Below are positions 1-8,255 of a stretch of DNA of 21,700 bases, piece by piece. The notes beneath the pieces are model-generated. The model did not search any database and was not told the DNA's origin. It was given only the letters and a program-made list of their open reading frames with translations. Location of the stretch: assembly GCA_013042695.1 (NCBI GenBank), contig JABDPQ010000179.1, forward strand, positions 1 to 21,700. Direction: 5' to 3'. Source of the DNA: Desulfobacterales bacterium (GTDB taxonomy: Bacteria; Desulfobacterota; Desulfobulbia; Desulfobulbales; Desulfocapsaceae). How positions within the stretch are numbered: the stretch's first letter is position 1; each line of letters begins with the position of its first letter. Both the position numbers and the translations under genes were made by a program.

Positions 1-618
1 GCAGGGAACGAAGGAGGATGGTACGTTCGCATTTATCATGATTTCTATGATGGTCTGAAAAAGAAATCCTATCCAATGATTACCTTGTATAGAAACCAAG
101 CCTACCGATCAACCTACTATCATCTAGCCGACGTTGTGGTCGAACAATACCAGTCAATAAGAAGAGGCCAGGTTATTGGTTATGCTTTTCAGTCCGGGCA
201 TGAGAAAAAAGCGAAACTGGTAGTTGAAGAGAGAGGAGTTTTTGTTAATCCTGACGATTATGGACAACATGGTTTCATGGATTATTGGGATGGTACCCCG
301 GATCATGAAATCAATCTGGACGATATGAACAGAAGGCTAGATCAGCGGATTAAAATTGTTGATAATCTGAACTCATTTTACATAAACCGACAGCATGATA
401 ATGTTTTTAAAAAAATCCATCTTAGTCTAGATACGGAGAAGGTTAAGGACTACCCTGCCACCTGGTCGACACTCGATAGATTCAGGTATTTGTCACAACT
501 TTATGCAAGCAGACCAACATTGTTTCCCGATTTGCAATCGGACGCCTTCCAGACAATGGAAATAGAATTTTACGACAACCAGCCAATTACCCTGACATTG
601 CCTTTTAAAACCAACTAG
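1..618 (+). CDS. M23/LytM-like peptidase domain protein, 5' end outside the window, probably catalytically dead
   Basis: The frame is open from the first base, so this is the 3' part of a longer gene; the first in-window ATG at 76 is internal. The visible 205 codons contain the second half of an M23 (LytM-type) fold: a YYHLAD strand (about 115-132), then SIRRGQVIGYA, then a beta strand and FVNPDDYG, in the usual family order. In active M23 enzymes the strand after GQVIG carries the zinc-binding HLH motif before FE. Here that position reads KKAKLVVEE, so the metal-binding histidine is gone. The YHL histidine is kept. I infer a non-hydrolytic M23 protein, perhaps a cell-wall binding or enzyme-activating factor. 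About 100 further residues after the domain show nothing I recognise. The missing N-terminus prevents any statement on signal peptide or length. It converges on the amidase gene. Confidence 0.6.
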   Translation, partial: AGNEGGWYVRIYHDFYDGLKKKSYPMITLYRNQAYRSTYYHLADVVVEQYQSIRRGQVIGYAFQSGHEKKAKLVVEERGVFVNPDDYGQHGFMDYWDGTPDHEINLDDMNRRLDQRIKIVDNLNSFYINRQHDNVFKKIHLSLDTEKVKDYPATWSTLDRFRYLSQLYASRPTLFPDLQSDAFQTMEIEFYDNQPITLTLPFKTN

Positions 619-649
619 CTTTATAACATCGCATAAAAATCAATCAGAG

Positions 650-669
650 GAGCCACTTGCAAAAGGCTC
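650..669. repeat. 20-bp intergenic dyad repeat, copy 1
   Basis: GAGCCACTTGCAAAAGGCTC, identical to the sequence at 18662-18681. It has dyad symmetry: GAGCC and GGCTC arms around a central TTGCAA palindrome, with only the AC/AA dinucleotides breaking the symmetry. It lies between the convergent M23-like gene and the amidase gene. It could be a hairpin acting as a bidirectional transcription end, a regulator-binding dyad, or a short dispersed repeat. Confidence 0.6.
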
Positions 670-685
670 AGAGATTCACAAATTA

Positions 686-2089
686 TCAGTCACGAGCAAG
701 TTTTTCCAAATTGGGTATTGGAAAGCGGCCTCCAGCCAATCTTTCCAGATTTGCGGCGATACGCAGGATGAGTGGTTCTGTATGTGGCCTGCCAATGATC
801 TGGAACGATGTTGGCAGGCCTGAAGCGGTCAAACCATTGGGCACGGTAACTGCGCATAGCCCCAGATAATTTGCTGCTCGTGTGAACAGGGCAGGCGCTG
901 TGCTCTGATCCGCCTCATTCAGCGGTATGGCTGCTGTGGCAATTGTTGGTGTGACGAGGACATCACAACCACTCAGGGCTTTCATGAATACCACCTGATC
1001 GTCGTGACGCCCTCGCACTGCCTGCAGATACTCCTGGGCGGACAAATTTCGACCTGACAAGATTCGTGGACGAACATCCTCGTCTACGGGTGCATCAGGA
1101 TCATCAAAGATTTTTCCGTGATAAAAGTATCCTTCAGCTGAGATGATGAGACCGGTAAGATGCTGATAATAATCGAACCTCCGGGGTAAACTTATCGTTT
1201 TAACGGTGGCGCCATTTGCAGCGAGTTGTTCCAGGCTCTTATCGTAGGCAGATAGGACCTCTGTATCGACACCATCCCTTTCGATAGCTGGCATGGCAGC
1301 TATTACAAGTCCACTGACCCCACGTGTTAGTTCGGCGAAGAGTCCGCGTTCTTCAAGCATATCAATTAAAATAGTAGGCTGTTCCTTACCACTCAGAATC
1401 TCCAGACCAATGGCACAATCTTCCACGGATCGTGCCAATGGACCCGGTGTGTCAAGCGTATGCGCCAGTGGAATAATGCCTTCGAGTGGAATTGTTCCTT
1501 CGGTCACCTTGAGCCCGACGATGCCGTTCCAAGCTGCCGGCAGACGTACCGATCCGCCGGTATCGGAACCAATGGCAAAAGGTACCAGTCCTGCAGCTAC
1601 GGCAACACCCGAACCACTGGAAGAGCCCCCTGGTGTCCGATGGACAGTTAAATCCCAGGGGTTAACCGGTGTTCCCAGACGCTGGTTGGTACCCCATCCG
1701 CCCATTGCGACTTCCACCGTGTGGGTTTTACCGATCAAAATTCCTCCAGCACTGAGCAGTCTGTCCGTGATAATTGCGTTGCCTTTTGGGACACTCCTTC
1801 CAAGTGCAGCAGAACCACCTGTGGTTTCTCGTCCTGCTACGTCGACAATATCTTTTAGCGCGAATGGAACCCCGGTCAAAGGACCAAGGGGGTATCCTCG
1901 TTTTACCGCTCGTTCGGCTGCATCCGCATCTAGGCGAGCCTCTTCTTCGTAAACGGCTATGAAAGCATGAAGGGTAGGATCCAACTGTTTTATTCGTTGG
2001 AGCGTTTTGTCAAGGTAATACCTCGGGCTCAGGTCTTTATTGATGAACCGCATAACAAGCTCACGAGATGTTTCAAAGAGATCCATCAT
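686..2089 (-). CDS. Amidase signature (AS) family hydrolase
   Basis: 467 residues, usual AS family length. It hydrolyses an amide or related C-N bond; the substrate cannot be read from sequence (the family includes GatA, allophanate hydrolase, indoleacetamide hydrolase and aryl-acylamidases). The Ser-cisSer-Lys triad is intact: Lys79 in PFALKD, cis-Ser156 in GGSSSGSG, and nucleophile Ser180 in GSDTGGSVR. No second domain or gatB/gatC partner is present, so the tRNA amidotransferase role is unlikely. The start is a double ATG (ATGATG) with GGAGG 8 bases before the first; the downstream ATG is equally possible. It is the last gene of the minus-strand run that includes the TRAP transporter and the GntR regulator, 151 bp after the latter. 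I infer that it releases ammonia or an acid from the imported compound, or makes the substrate for the PLP enzyme. Confidence 0.9.
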   Translation of the reverse strand: MMDLFETSRELVMRFINKDLSPRYYLDKTLQRIKQLDPTLHAFIAVYEEEARLDADAAERAVKRGYPLGPLTGVPFALKDIVDVAGRETTGGSAALGRSVPKGNAIITDRLLSAGGILIGKTHTVEVAMGGWGTNQRLGTPVNPWDLTVHRTPGGSSSGSGVAVAAGLVPFAIGSDTGGSVRLPAAWNGIVGLKVTEGTIPLEGIIPLAHTLDTPGPLARSVEDCAIGLEILSGKEQPTILIDMLEERGLFAELTRGVSGLVIAAMPAIERDGVDTEVLSAYDKSLEQLAANGATVKTISLPRRFDYYQHLTGLIISAEGYFYHGKIFDDPDAPVDEDVRPRILSGRNLSAQEYLQAVRGRHDDQVVFMKALSGCDVLVTPTIATAAIPLNEADQSTAPALFTRAANYLGLCAVTVPNGLTASGLPTSFQIIGRPHTEPLILRIAANLERLAGGRFPIPNLEKLARD

Positions 2090-2240
2090 AATTGGAGCCT
2101 CCAGTTAATGCAAAGGACAAATCTTTTTTGCCGGGTTCAGGTTTGCATTATTGAACCATTGCCAAATAGAGCTTCACATCATAACGTGAGAAAGCAAGAG
2201 TAGTGTAAAAAACAAAGGCAAAACAAGGTGGTTAACAGGT

Positions 2241-2909
2241 TTAACCGTCGTAAACATCAGCCCCGTAGGCCGACATTCTCTCTCCTGAGGTGGTATAGTG
2301 GTCTCGTATAACCTGTTCAATAGTGACAGGGTCTTTCGTTCTGAGGGCATCAATGATCTTTCTATGTCTTTTATAAACTTGCTGGGCCGTATAGAGCTTA
2401 ACCCAGTGTGTATAGAGCAGAAATTTAGATATCCCTTGACAGGCACGACGGCAAAGTTCAACAATGAGATTGTTGTCTATACGAGAAAAAAGTATATCGT
2501 GGAATTCATTATCCAAGGGGACTTGATCTGAAACAAGACCATTTGTATCCGCAATCGCTTTCATTTCGGCGACGATTCGCTCGAGTTCCAAGAAATCTTC
2601 TTTAGTGTATTGCTCCAATACCCTGGCCACCGCAGCAGCTTCAAGAACACCACCGGTGAAATAACTATTTTTGATTTGCTTGGCAGTCAGGGCCTTGACA
2701 TGTTTTCTTTTTTGAGGATGTGAGACGATAAGCCCTTCCCGAATCAGGATCTGCATCGCCTCGCGCACCGGGGCACGGCTTATGGACAGCTCTTCAGCTA
2801 TCGCAACTTCGCTTATTGCGGCACCGGGAGGAAGATTGCCGTTTAGTATCTCGTTTCTTACATGCTCTGCAACCTGATCGCTGTAGGTTTGTTTTTTAAA
2901 GTCATTCAT
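2241..2909 (-). CDS. GntR-family transcriptional regulator, FadR/FCD subfamily
   Basis: 222 residues. An N-terminal winged helix-turn-helix spans about residues 8-75 (SDQVAEHVRNEIL, then LSISRAPVREAMQIL, the GntR recognition helix). An all-helical FCD ligand domain follows at about 80-205. The FCD metal ligands are recognisable as Asp133 and His137 (LDNEFH), His182 (RHRKIIDAL) and His204 (RDHY), so it probably binds a carboxylate effector through a metal ion. The start lacks a good Shine-Dalgarno, but an in-frame TGA lies just upstream and the wHTH begins at once, so ATG 2909 is favoured. It lies inside the TRAP operon, 68 bp after the 409-residue gene. I infer that it represses or activates that operon; dyads built of ATTGTC/GACAAT half-sites at 8402-8435 and 7148-7159 are candidate operators. 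Confidence 0.92.
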   Translation of the reverse strand: MNDFKKQTYSDQVAEHVRNEILNGNLPPGAAISEVAIAEELSISRAPVREAMQILIREGLIVSHPQKRKHVKALTAKQIKNSYFTGGVLEAAAVARVLEQYTKEDFLELERIVAEMKAIADTNGLVSDQVPLDNEFHDILFSRIDNNLIVELCRRACQGISKFLLYTHWVKLYTAQQVYKRHRKIIDALRTKDPVTIEQVIRDHYTTSGERMSAYGADVYDG

Positions 2910-2977
2910 TGGGGTAACGCTTCATTATCACAACCGATTCTTCGAGAAAACGAGCACATCGCAACGCAAACCTACCA

Positions 2978-4207
2978 TCATACTGAACTCAAGCGCTCAA
3001 GATGTTCTTTGATAAACTTCTGTTTTCGTTCGAGATATAATTGTGCATGCTGAACATTTGAAGCCAGTATTTTAAGGGCATCACAGGTAATATTCAAATA
3101 GTTTTTTGCATCTTGCGAGGAAAATTCCGGTATCTTGGTTTGTTCTATAGTCGACTGAGAGACTGCCAATGATAGCACTGCAGCAGTGCCCGGAACGAGG
3201 CCTCCTCCGGCTACGATATCATGCAGCTCATCAGACATGTAAGTTACACCACCTGCATCTTGACTAACAAGAAGCGCCAGCTCGGCAATCACCTGAACCT
3301 TATCAGCCGACGTTACGCATTGCTCTAGACTCCGGCCAAGCTCGATGATGCGCTGACTCAGCGAGCACACAGCCTTTCGCATCTCGCCAGTATCTCTGGG
3401 GTAGGCCTGGTCAGAATGCATCATCGGCAGACCGCTTTTGCTGACTGCTTCAATTAGAGCAGCACCCACCGCCGGATTGTCCTGCTCTTTGTTGAATCTG
3501 ACCCAGAAAGAGTCTTGCTGAAGTGATTCACAAACCGAAGGAACATAGGCTTTGCTCTCAAGAACAATTGTCGGCACCTGATCCAGCCCAATCTTGTTCA
3601 TCAGCTGACCTTTGGCGGCCAGGCTCACATTGCCTTCCAGGTCTTCTGCCGGCCCAAGGCCTCCGCCGGTTGCGTTAAGAACTGCCATGACAGCAACGGT
3701 GATGCCGTTAAGATCGAGCAGTGCTCCCATGCATGCGCCAACGTTGTTTGGAATGCCCTCTTGTGAGACCATGACAGCGCCAGGATAGTTCTGTGAGAAT
3801 GTATTGATGACTGCCAGACAAACAGCTGTTTGAAATGCTACCGGTGCTTCTAAAACACCTTGACCATAAATACGCCCGAAACAGTTAAAGGCCACTCCTT
3901 GACTATAGAGCCCGTCAAGACCCCTGGCACGCTGCATCAACTCAACTTCATATGGAGTAAATCCTCTTCTTGCCATGGCGCGACCTATGCCGCCGCCGAC
4001 AGTTTGAACTTCAACCGTTTCTGCGTCCACCGTCACCTGTAGGATGTTGGTATTTGCTGGATAGGCCATACGGATAAGGGCTGATGCCACCGCAAACCCG
4101 GCGGAATCATCTTGAATAAATCCTAGATGGCTATGCACATGTCCCGCACCGGCGTGACCACTAACACCGAGCAAAGGTACCTGTTGATCAGACGGTTTTA
4201 TTTGCAT
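2978..4207 (-). CDS. Unrecognised 409-residue protein with a GHAGAGHVHSH motif, in the TRAP operon
   Basis: I do not recognise the family. The protein seems cytoplasmic, with no signal peptide and no convincing membrane segment. The N-terminus holds a Gly/His cluster, GVSGHAGAGHVHSHLGF (His18, 23, 25, 27), followed by QDDSAGF, which looks like a metal- or phosphate-binding loop. Further glycine-rich stretches are TVGGGIGRAMARRG (69-82), NATGGGLGPAEDLEGN (178-193) and IVAGGGLVPG (331-340). The C-terminal 60 residues look helical and charged. Such Gly- and His-rich loops are typical of an enzyme rather than a structural protein, but no catalytic residue is proven. It sits 49 bp after dctM and 68 bp before the GntR gene on the same strand, so it is probably co-transcribed and takes part in metabolising the transported compound. 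The start has no strong Shine-Dalgarno. That it is a real gene is secure from length and context; the function is open. Confidence 0.75.
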   Translation of the reverse strand: MQIKPSDQQVPLLGVSGHAGAGHVHSHLGFIQDDSAGFAVASALIRMAYPANTNILQVTVDAETVEVQTVGGGIGRAMARRGFTPYEVELMQRARGLDGLYSQGVAFNCFGRIYGQGVLEAPVAFQTAVCLAVINTFSQNYPGAVMVSQEGIPNNVGACMGALLDLNGITVAVMAVLNATGGGLGPAEDLEGNVSLAAKGQLMNKIGLDQVPTIVLESKAYVPSVCESLQQDSFWVRFNKEQDNPAVGAALIEAVSKSGLPMMHSDQAYPRDTGEMRKAVCSLSQRIIELGRSLEQCVTSADKVQVIAELALLVSQDAGGVTYMSDELHDIVAGGGLVPGTAAVLSLAVSQSTIEQTKIPEFSSQDAKNYLNITCDALKILASNVQHAQLYLERKQKFIKEHLERLSSV

Positions 4208-4256
4208 GGCAATAAACTGAGCCCTTATTTGGATTGTCCTTCTCCAGAGCAGATTG

Positions 4257-5540
4257 CTAGGATAAACCTGGCAGCCACAAGGAGATGCTTGGAATAAATG
4301 TTATGAATAGGAGTGCAACCAGCATCGTTATCAAAAAGGGTATGACAGCCACACTTAATTTCTCGATGCTTATTTTTCCGATACTGCATCCGACAAACAA
4401 ATTTACTCCCACTGGAGGGGTGAGAAAACCCATTGAAGCACAGATAATCATCACGATACCGAAGTGAATCGGATGCATGCCAAGCTTTACCGCCACTGGC
4501 AGAAGTAACGGGGTCAGGATCAAAATATTGGCAAGGGCATCCATAAATGTTCCCATGATAAGGAGAAAAACCAGTATTATTGGGATCAAAACGTATCTAT
4601 TGTCGGAAATACTGAGCAATAGATTAACCAGCATGTCCGGGACATTGTTGAACAGCAATATTTGACCTAATGCAGTTGCCGTGGCAACCACGAGGAAAAT
4701 GGAAGCAGTTGTCAATGCTGTTCCGCGTAAAATCAACCAGATTTTACCCCAGGTTAATGTCCGTAGAACAATGCCCTCCGCAATAAAGGAATAAACCACC
4801 GCTATAACGCCAGCTTCTGTGGGCGTGGTGAAGCCGCCGTAGATTCCGCCTAGAACAATAACTGGCACCATCAGCGCTAAAATGGAGTCTTTGAAAGCTC
4901 TGAGAATCTCTCCGACAGGAGCCCGTTTACCGCTGCCTGTGTAACCATATTTTTTGGATAGTACATAACTGCATGCCATGAGAAATATACCAATGAGAAG
5001 ACCCGGCACGACTCCTGCTATAAACAGATCGCCGACGGAGGCTCCTGCGGTGGTCCCATAGATTATTAACGGCACACTGGGAGGAATGATAACTCCCAAC
5101 GATCCGGCTGAGGTATTAACGGCAGTGGCAAAGGACCGGGAGTACCCCTCTTTAATCATGGAAGGTATCATGATACCGCCAACAGCAGCAACCGTTGCCG
5201 GCGAAGAACCGGAAAGGGCGCCATAGAACAGACTTGTTAAAACCGATATGTGCGCCATTCCGCCGGTTATATGTCCCACGAGGGCCCGGGACACAGCCAG
5301 CAGCCGTTGTGCCATACTACCCTTCTGCATGATCTCACCTGCCATGATGAAAAATGGCACAGCCATGAGTGGAAAAACATCGAGCGATGTGAACATCTTT
5401 TGGATGAGAAATGCACTTGGCAATATATCTCCAAAGACAATGCCAACGACAACAGAGAGCCCGATAGCAATACCGATCGGTACGCTCAGGATAAGAAAGA
5501 GGGCTAAGGAAATAAAAATAAGAATAATTGAGAAGTCCAT
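4257..5540 (-). CDS. dctM: TRAP transporter large permease subunit (DctM family)
   Basis: 427 residues, the standard DctM length, almost wholly hydrophobic with about 12 predicted membrane helices. Family hallmarks are present: the N-terminal VPIGIAIGLSVVVGI helix, FFIMAGEIMQKG, the glycine/serine-rich ALSGSSPATVAAVGGIMIP, and GVIIPPSVPLIIYG. The subunit forms the sodium-coupled channel of the inner-membrane transporter and works with the DctQ and DctP partners encoded just upstream. The ATG is 16 bp after the dctQ stop codon with AAAGGG as ribosome site, which indicates translational coupling. Substrate specificity lies in DctP, not here. Confidence 0.95.
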   Translation of the reverse strand: MDFSIILIFISLALFLILSVPIGIAIGLSVVVGIVFGDILPSAFLIQKMFTSLDVFPLMAVPFFIMAGEIMQKGSMAQRLLAVSRALVGHITGGMAHISVLTSLFYGALSGSSPATVAAVGGIMIPSMIKEGYSRSFATAVNTSAGSLGVIIPPSVPLIIYGTTAGASVGDLFIAGVVPGLLIGIFLMACSYVLSKKYGYTGSGKRAPVGEILRAFKDSILALMVPVIVLGGIYGGFTTPTEAGVIAVVYSFIAEGIVLRTLTWGKIWLILRGTALTTASIFLVVATATALGQILLFNNVPDMLVNLLLSISDNRYVLIPIILVFLLIMGTFMDALANILILTPLLLPVAVKLGMHPIHFGIVMIICASMGFLTPPVGVNLFVGCSIGKISIEKLSVAVIPFLITMLVALLFITFIPSISLWLPGLS

Positions 5541-5556
5541 GGGTAACCCTTTGTCT

Positions 5557-6045
5557 TCAACCGCCAGTGGGGTCTATTTTGCCTGATAATACGAGCCACA
5601 AACGCTCGCACGTACGAATACACATGAGTCCCATGCCAAGCGGAATGGCAATGTATATCCAAAACATGCTCATCTCCAGAGCCTGGGTTTTCTGACCTGT
5701 TCCAATAAGGAAAATGACCATTTGCGTCCCCCAGACGGCAACCAGGCCACAGAACAGGATGGTCAGAAGATAGGAAATGATGAGAATTGGCTTGGCATAC
5801 GCGCCTCCCTTGATGTGTCGCAGGATTGTGACCTCAAGGTGCCGGTCTTCTTTCGTAGCAAAGCTGCATCCGATATAGACTGCATAAATAAAACAGTATC
5901 GAGCCAGCTCTTCCGACCAATCCAACGAGCTCTGGAGCACATATCGCCTGAAGACCTGAACAGAAATAATTATGATCATGGCCCCGAGGCACATGCTGGA
6001 AAAAATCTCTTCTGCCTTTGTTATTAATGTTTTGCCGGCGTGCAT
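5557..6045 (-). CDS. dctQ: TRAP transporter small permease subunit (DctQ family)
   Basis: 162 residues with four hydrophobic helices, the DctQ layout. The family signature SLDWSEELARYCFIY lies between helices 1 and 2. A longer frame opens at 6090, but I chose the ATG at 6045: it has GGGAGA 6 bases upstream, and the 15 extra codons would be translated through the stem of the hairpin at 6057-6092. With this start the first helix begins at about residue 15, as usual. DctQ pairs with DctM in the inner membrane. The gene follows dctP by 56 bp and precedes dctM by 16 bp. Confidence 0.93.
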   Translation of the reverse strand: MHAGKTLITKAEEIFSSMCLGAMIIIISVQVFRRYVLQSSLDWSEELARYCFIYAVYIGCSFATKEDRHLEVTILRHIKGGAYAKPILIISYLLTILFCGLVAVWGTQMVIFLIGTGQKTQALEMSMFWIYIAIPLGMGLMCIRTCERLWLVLSGKIDPTGG

Positions 6046-6056
6046 GTTGTCTCCCT

Positions 6057-6092
6057 GATTGCAAGTTGGGCGCGTTGGCCCAACTTGCAATC
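6057..6092 (-). promoter_or_regulatory. Intercistronic hairpin between dctP and dctQ
   Basis: A perfect 14-bp inverted repeat (arms 6057-6070 GATTGCAAGTTGGG and 6079-6092 CCCAACTTGCAATC, 8-base loop) begins 9 bp after the dctP stop codon and ends just before the dctQ ribosome site. There is no T-run after it on the minus strand, so it is more likely a 3'-end stabiliser or partial attenuator than a full terminator. Such a hairpin would give more binding protein than permease, a ratio that binding-protein-dependent systems need. Confidence 0.75.
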
Positions 6093-6101
6093 ACACTAAA
6101 A

Positions 6102-7100
6102 TTACTTACCAGCTGCTATGGTAGCCTTGGCTTCTTCAATAAGCTCCTTACCAATCCGATCTTCAAACTGTTTGTAAACTCCTGCTGTGGCTTCTGCCCA
6201 TTTTGCTCGTTCTTCCGTGGTGAGCACCGTGACATTTACACCTTTATCTGCCAACTGAGCCATGATTTTTTCCTCGCCTTCGCGGATCAGCTTGCGCTCA
6301 TAGAGCTTAACTTCCTCAAATGTATCAAGCATCATTTTTTTGTCTTCAGCAGACAGGCTATCCAGGAATTTCTGGGACATCATCACCAGATGAGGACTGT
6401 ATAAACTGTTGACGATAGTAACGTTGTTGTTTACCTCAGGAAAGTTGTTAAACCAGGCAAGGTTCAGATCAATATCGATTCCATCAACGGTCTTTTGCTG
6501 CAGAGCAGTATATACCTCTCCCCAGGAGATAGGAGTGGGATTCACACCTAGAGCCTTCAGGGTGGCGATATGGGCTTTAGAAGGGGTCGATCTGATTTTA
6601 AGGCCTTTGGCATCAGCCAGGACTTTGATAGTCTTCTGGTTGTTCCACAGGTTTCGAAAACCGATCTCAATATAACCCAACCCGACAATACCGCTTTTCT
6701 TTAATGCTTCAGCAGCTTTCATGCCAATCGGACCATCTGTAATCAGATCCGTGGAGGGATAATCCGGAAACAGAAACGGCAGATCATAAAGCAAAAATGC
6801 ATCCGAGAATGGCGACAGGTTTGGAGTTGAAGCAGAACCCATTTGCAGCATATTGTATTGGAGGCCTTGAACGACACTGTCGAAATTACCGAATTTAGAA
6901 CTGTCGTAGATGTCGACACGAAATTTTCCGCTTGATCGTTGTTCGACGAGTTCCTTGAATTTTTCAAAACATTGCCCCATTGGATGCTGTGGAACGTTGG
7001 GGTGCGCAATTTTTATGACTGTTGGCGCAGCGAATGCGAAGGTGGCCGTTAAAAGGGTGGCCATAGTGACGAGAGAAAGTAATCTGAGAATTCTTTTCAT
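6102..7100 (-). CDS. dctP: TRAP transporter periplasmic solute-binding protein (DctP family)
   Basis: 332 residues. The signal peptide is at 1-24 (MKRILR, hydrophobic core, TFAFA then APTVIKIAHP). The mature protein follows the DctP fold. The conserved arginine that in characterised family members makes the salt bridge to the ligand's carboxylate is Arg170 in GLKIRSTPS. It is followed by PISWGEVYTALQQKTVDG, the hinge/strand signature. The ligand is therefore probably an organic acid (keto, hydroxy, amino or sulfonic). The ribosome site AAAGGAGAT lies about 9 bases before the ATG. It is the first gene of the transporter, 143 bp downstream of the PLP-enzyme gene. That gap holds a hairpin and an operator-like palindrome, so dctP may have its own promoter. 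Confidence 0.95.
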   Translation of the reverse strand: MKRILRLLSLVTMATLLTATFAFAAPTVIKIAHPNVPQHPMGQCFEKFKELVEQRSSGKFRVDIYDSSKFGNFDSVVQGLQYNMLQMGSASTPNLSPFSDAFLLYDLPFLFPDYPSTDLITDGPIGMKAAEALKKSGIVGLGYIEIGFRNLWNNQKTIKVLADAKGLKIRSTPSKAHIATLKALGVNPTPISWGEVYTALQQKTVDGIDIDLNLAWFNNFPEVNNNVTIVNSLYSPHLVMMSQKFLDSLSAEDKKMMLDTFEEVKLYERKLIREGEEKIMAQLADKGVNVTVLTTEERAKWAEATAGVYKQFEDRIGKELIEEAKATIAAGK

Positions 7101-7137
7101 AGCGGGTGATCTCCTTTTAGCTTTGGACGGTTATCAT

Positions 7138-7159
7138 TTGTTCGTCAACAATAATTGTC
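7138..7159. promoter_or_regulatory. Candidate operator upstream of dctP
   Basis: Two overlapping perfect palindromes lie 38-59 bp before the dctP start: TTGTT-CGTC-AACAA (7138-7151) and ACAAT-A-ATTGT (7148-7158), the second extending to ATTGTC. The same half-sites ATTGTC/GACAAT form the outer arms of the dyad at 8402-8435. Binding by the operon's GntR regulator is inference. Confidence 0.35.
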
Positions 7160-7172
7160 CTTAGTTTAATTT

Positions 7173-7198
7173 AGACAGGATTATTTGTGCTCCTGTCT
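7173..7198. terminator. Hairpin between the PLP-enzyme gene and dctP
   Basis: Perfect 8-bp arms AGACAGGA (7173-7180) and TCCTGTCT (7191-7198) enclose a 10-base loop, 46 bp after the stop codon of the PLP-enzyme gene. On the minus strand it is followed by AAATTAAAC rather than a T-run. It may end or pause only part of the transcript, or serve as a processing site. Confidence 0.4.
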
Positions 7199-7243
7199 TC
7201 CTTTTTGGGTCATTTTCCCTTTTATGGCATGACACACCGTATG

Positions 7244-8242
7244 TTACCGAAAACTTTCCAGGTATGCATACAGTGCGGGTGAACCACCAGTGTGGAGAAA
7301 AAGTACGTTTTCACAGCTGTCAAAATAACCTTGCCGTGATAGATCTATACAACCGGCCATCACTTTTCCTGTGTATACCGGGTCCAAAAGTATTGCTTCC
7401 GTGGTAGCCAATAATTTCACCGCTTCAATCATTCCTTCTGTTGGCCTGGAATACCCTGGTCCTACATACTCATCAAAGCAATTGACTGATCTTCGAGACA
7501 CTGCTCCTGGAGCACCCACTTTATCAGCAGTGAGTTCTGCCAGTTCAAAAACGATTTCTTCCTGGTCCTGTTTTTTTCGACTGACGTTAATACCGCTTAC
7601 CGGAATTCCGGCATTATTGCCTGCAAGGCCGGTCAAAATACCTGCATGGGTTCCCGCGGAACCGCTCGGAACGACAAGATGATCGAAATTTAGACTCATT
7701 TCAAACGCTTGCTGCAAAATCTCCTGTGCACATGCAACATAGCCTGTGGCGCCGATAGGATTAGATGCACCACCGGGTATAACATAGGGTGCCCTTCCTG
7801 CAGCTGAAAGCTTGTCTGCAAGTTTTTGCATTTCAGCTTTCATGTCGGATCCACCGGGAACGACGGTAAGACTTTTTACACCCATCAGTTTAAACAGAAA
7901 ATTGTTGCCGGAGGCATCGGGATTGTAGCTGCCTTTAACCCGTTCTTCTAAAATAAGATGACATTCCATACCCTCCTTGACGGCCCATCCGAGTGTCAAG
8001 CGACAGTGATTAGACTGTATAGCACCGCAGGTAATAACTGTATCGGCACCTTCAGCAACTGCGTCTGCAAAGGAATAATCAAGCTTTCGGGTCTTGTTGC
8101 CGCCCCCACAACCGGGCAGCAGGTCGTCACGTTTAATCCAGAAATTGACCCTACCGCCAAGGGCCTGAGAAAAATTTTCTAATGGCTCAATCGGAGTAGG
8201 CCCCTGCAGATAGCCACGCCTGGGGATTTTTGCAAGATTCAT
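7244..8242 (-). CDS. PLP-dependent D-cysteine desulfhydrase / L-cysteate sulfo-lyase-like enzyme
   Basis: 332 residues, fold type II PLP enzyme of the ACC deaminase/D-cysteine desulfhydrase family. Seen: the PLP lysine Lys50 in GGGNKTRKLDY, cofactor-stacking AIQSNH (74-79), phosphate loop GSAGTHAG (194-201), LDPVYTGK (286-293) and HTGGSPAL (317-324). These match E. coli DcyD and the cysteate lyase CuyA along the whole length. Both eliminate the beta substituent (sulfide or sulfite) from a C3 amino acid, giving 2-aminoacrylate, then pyruvate and ammonia. The start PRRGYLQGPTPIEPL resembles CuyA as I recall it, but sequence alone does not separate the two. The ribosome site AAAGGTG lies 5 bases before the ATG. 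A ridA remnant ends 13 bp upstream; RidA hydrolyses the aminoacrylate this enzyme class releases. The gene leads the TRAP operon, so the transported acid may be its substrate. Confidence 0.88.
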   Translation of the reverse strand: MNLAKIPRRGYLQGPTPIEPLENFSQALGGRVNFWIKRDDLLPGCGGGNKTRKLDYSFADAVAEGADTVITCGAIQSNHCRLTLGWAVKEGMECHLILEERVKGSYNPDASGNNFLFKLMGVKSLTVVPGGSDMKAEMQKLADKLSAAGRAPYVIPGGASNPIGATGYVACAQEILQQAFEMSLNFDHLVVPSGSAGTHAGILTGLAGNNAGIPVSGINVSRKKQDQEEIVFELAELTADKVGAPGAVSRRSVNCFDEYVGPGYSRPTEGMIEAVKLLATTEAILLDPVYTGKVMAGCIDLSRQGYFDSCENVLFLHTGGSPALYAYLESFR

Positions 8243-8255
8243 AAAAGCACCTTTG

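Noticed and set aside
1293..1952. 219-codon plus-strand open frame
   Set aside because: Antisense to the amidase gene with its complete catalytic triad; the translation is Ser/Pro-rich without domain character.
2134..2157. Inverted repeat GGTTCA/TGAACC between gntR and the amidase gene
   Set aside because: The 6-bp stem with a 12-base loop and no T-run after it on the minus strand is too weak to call a terminator or operator.
6046..6090. Earlier ATG for dctQ at 6090
   Set aside because: It would place coding sequence in the intercistronic hairpin, has no Shine-Dalgarno and adds residues unlike DctQ N-termini.
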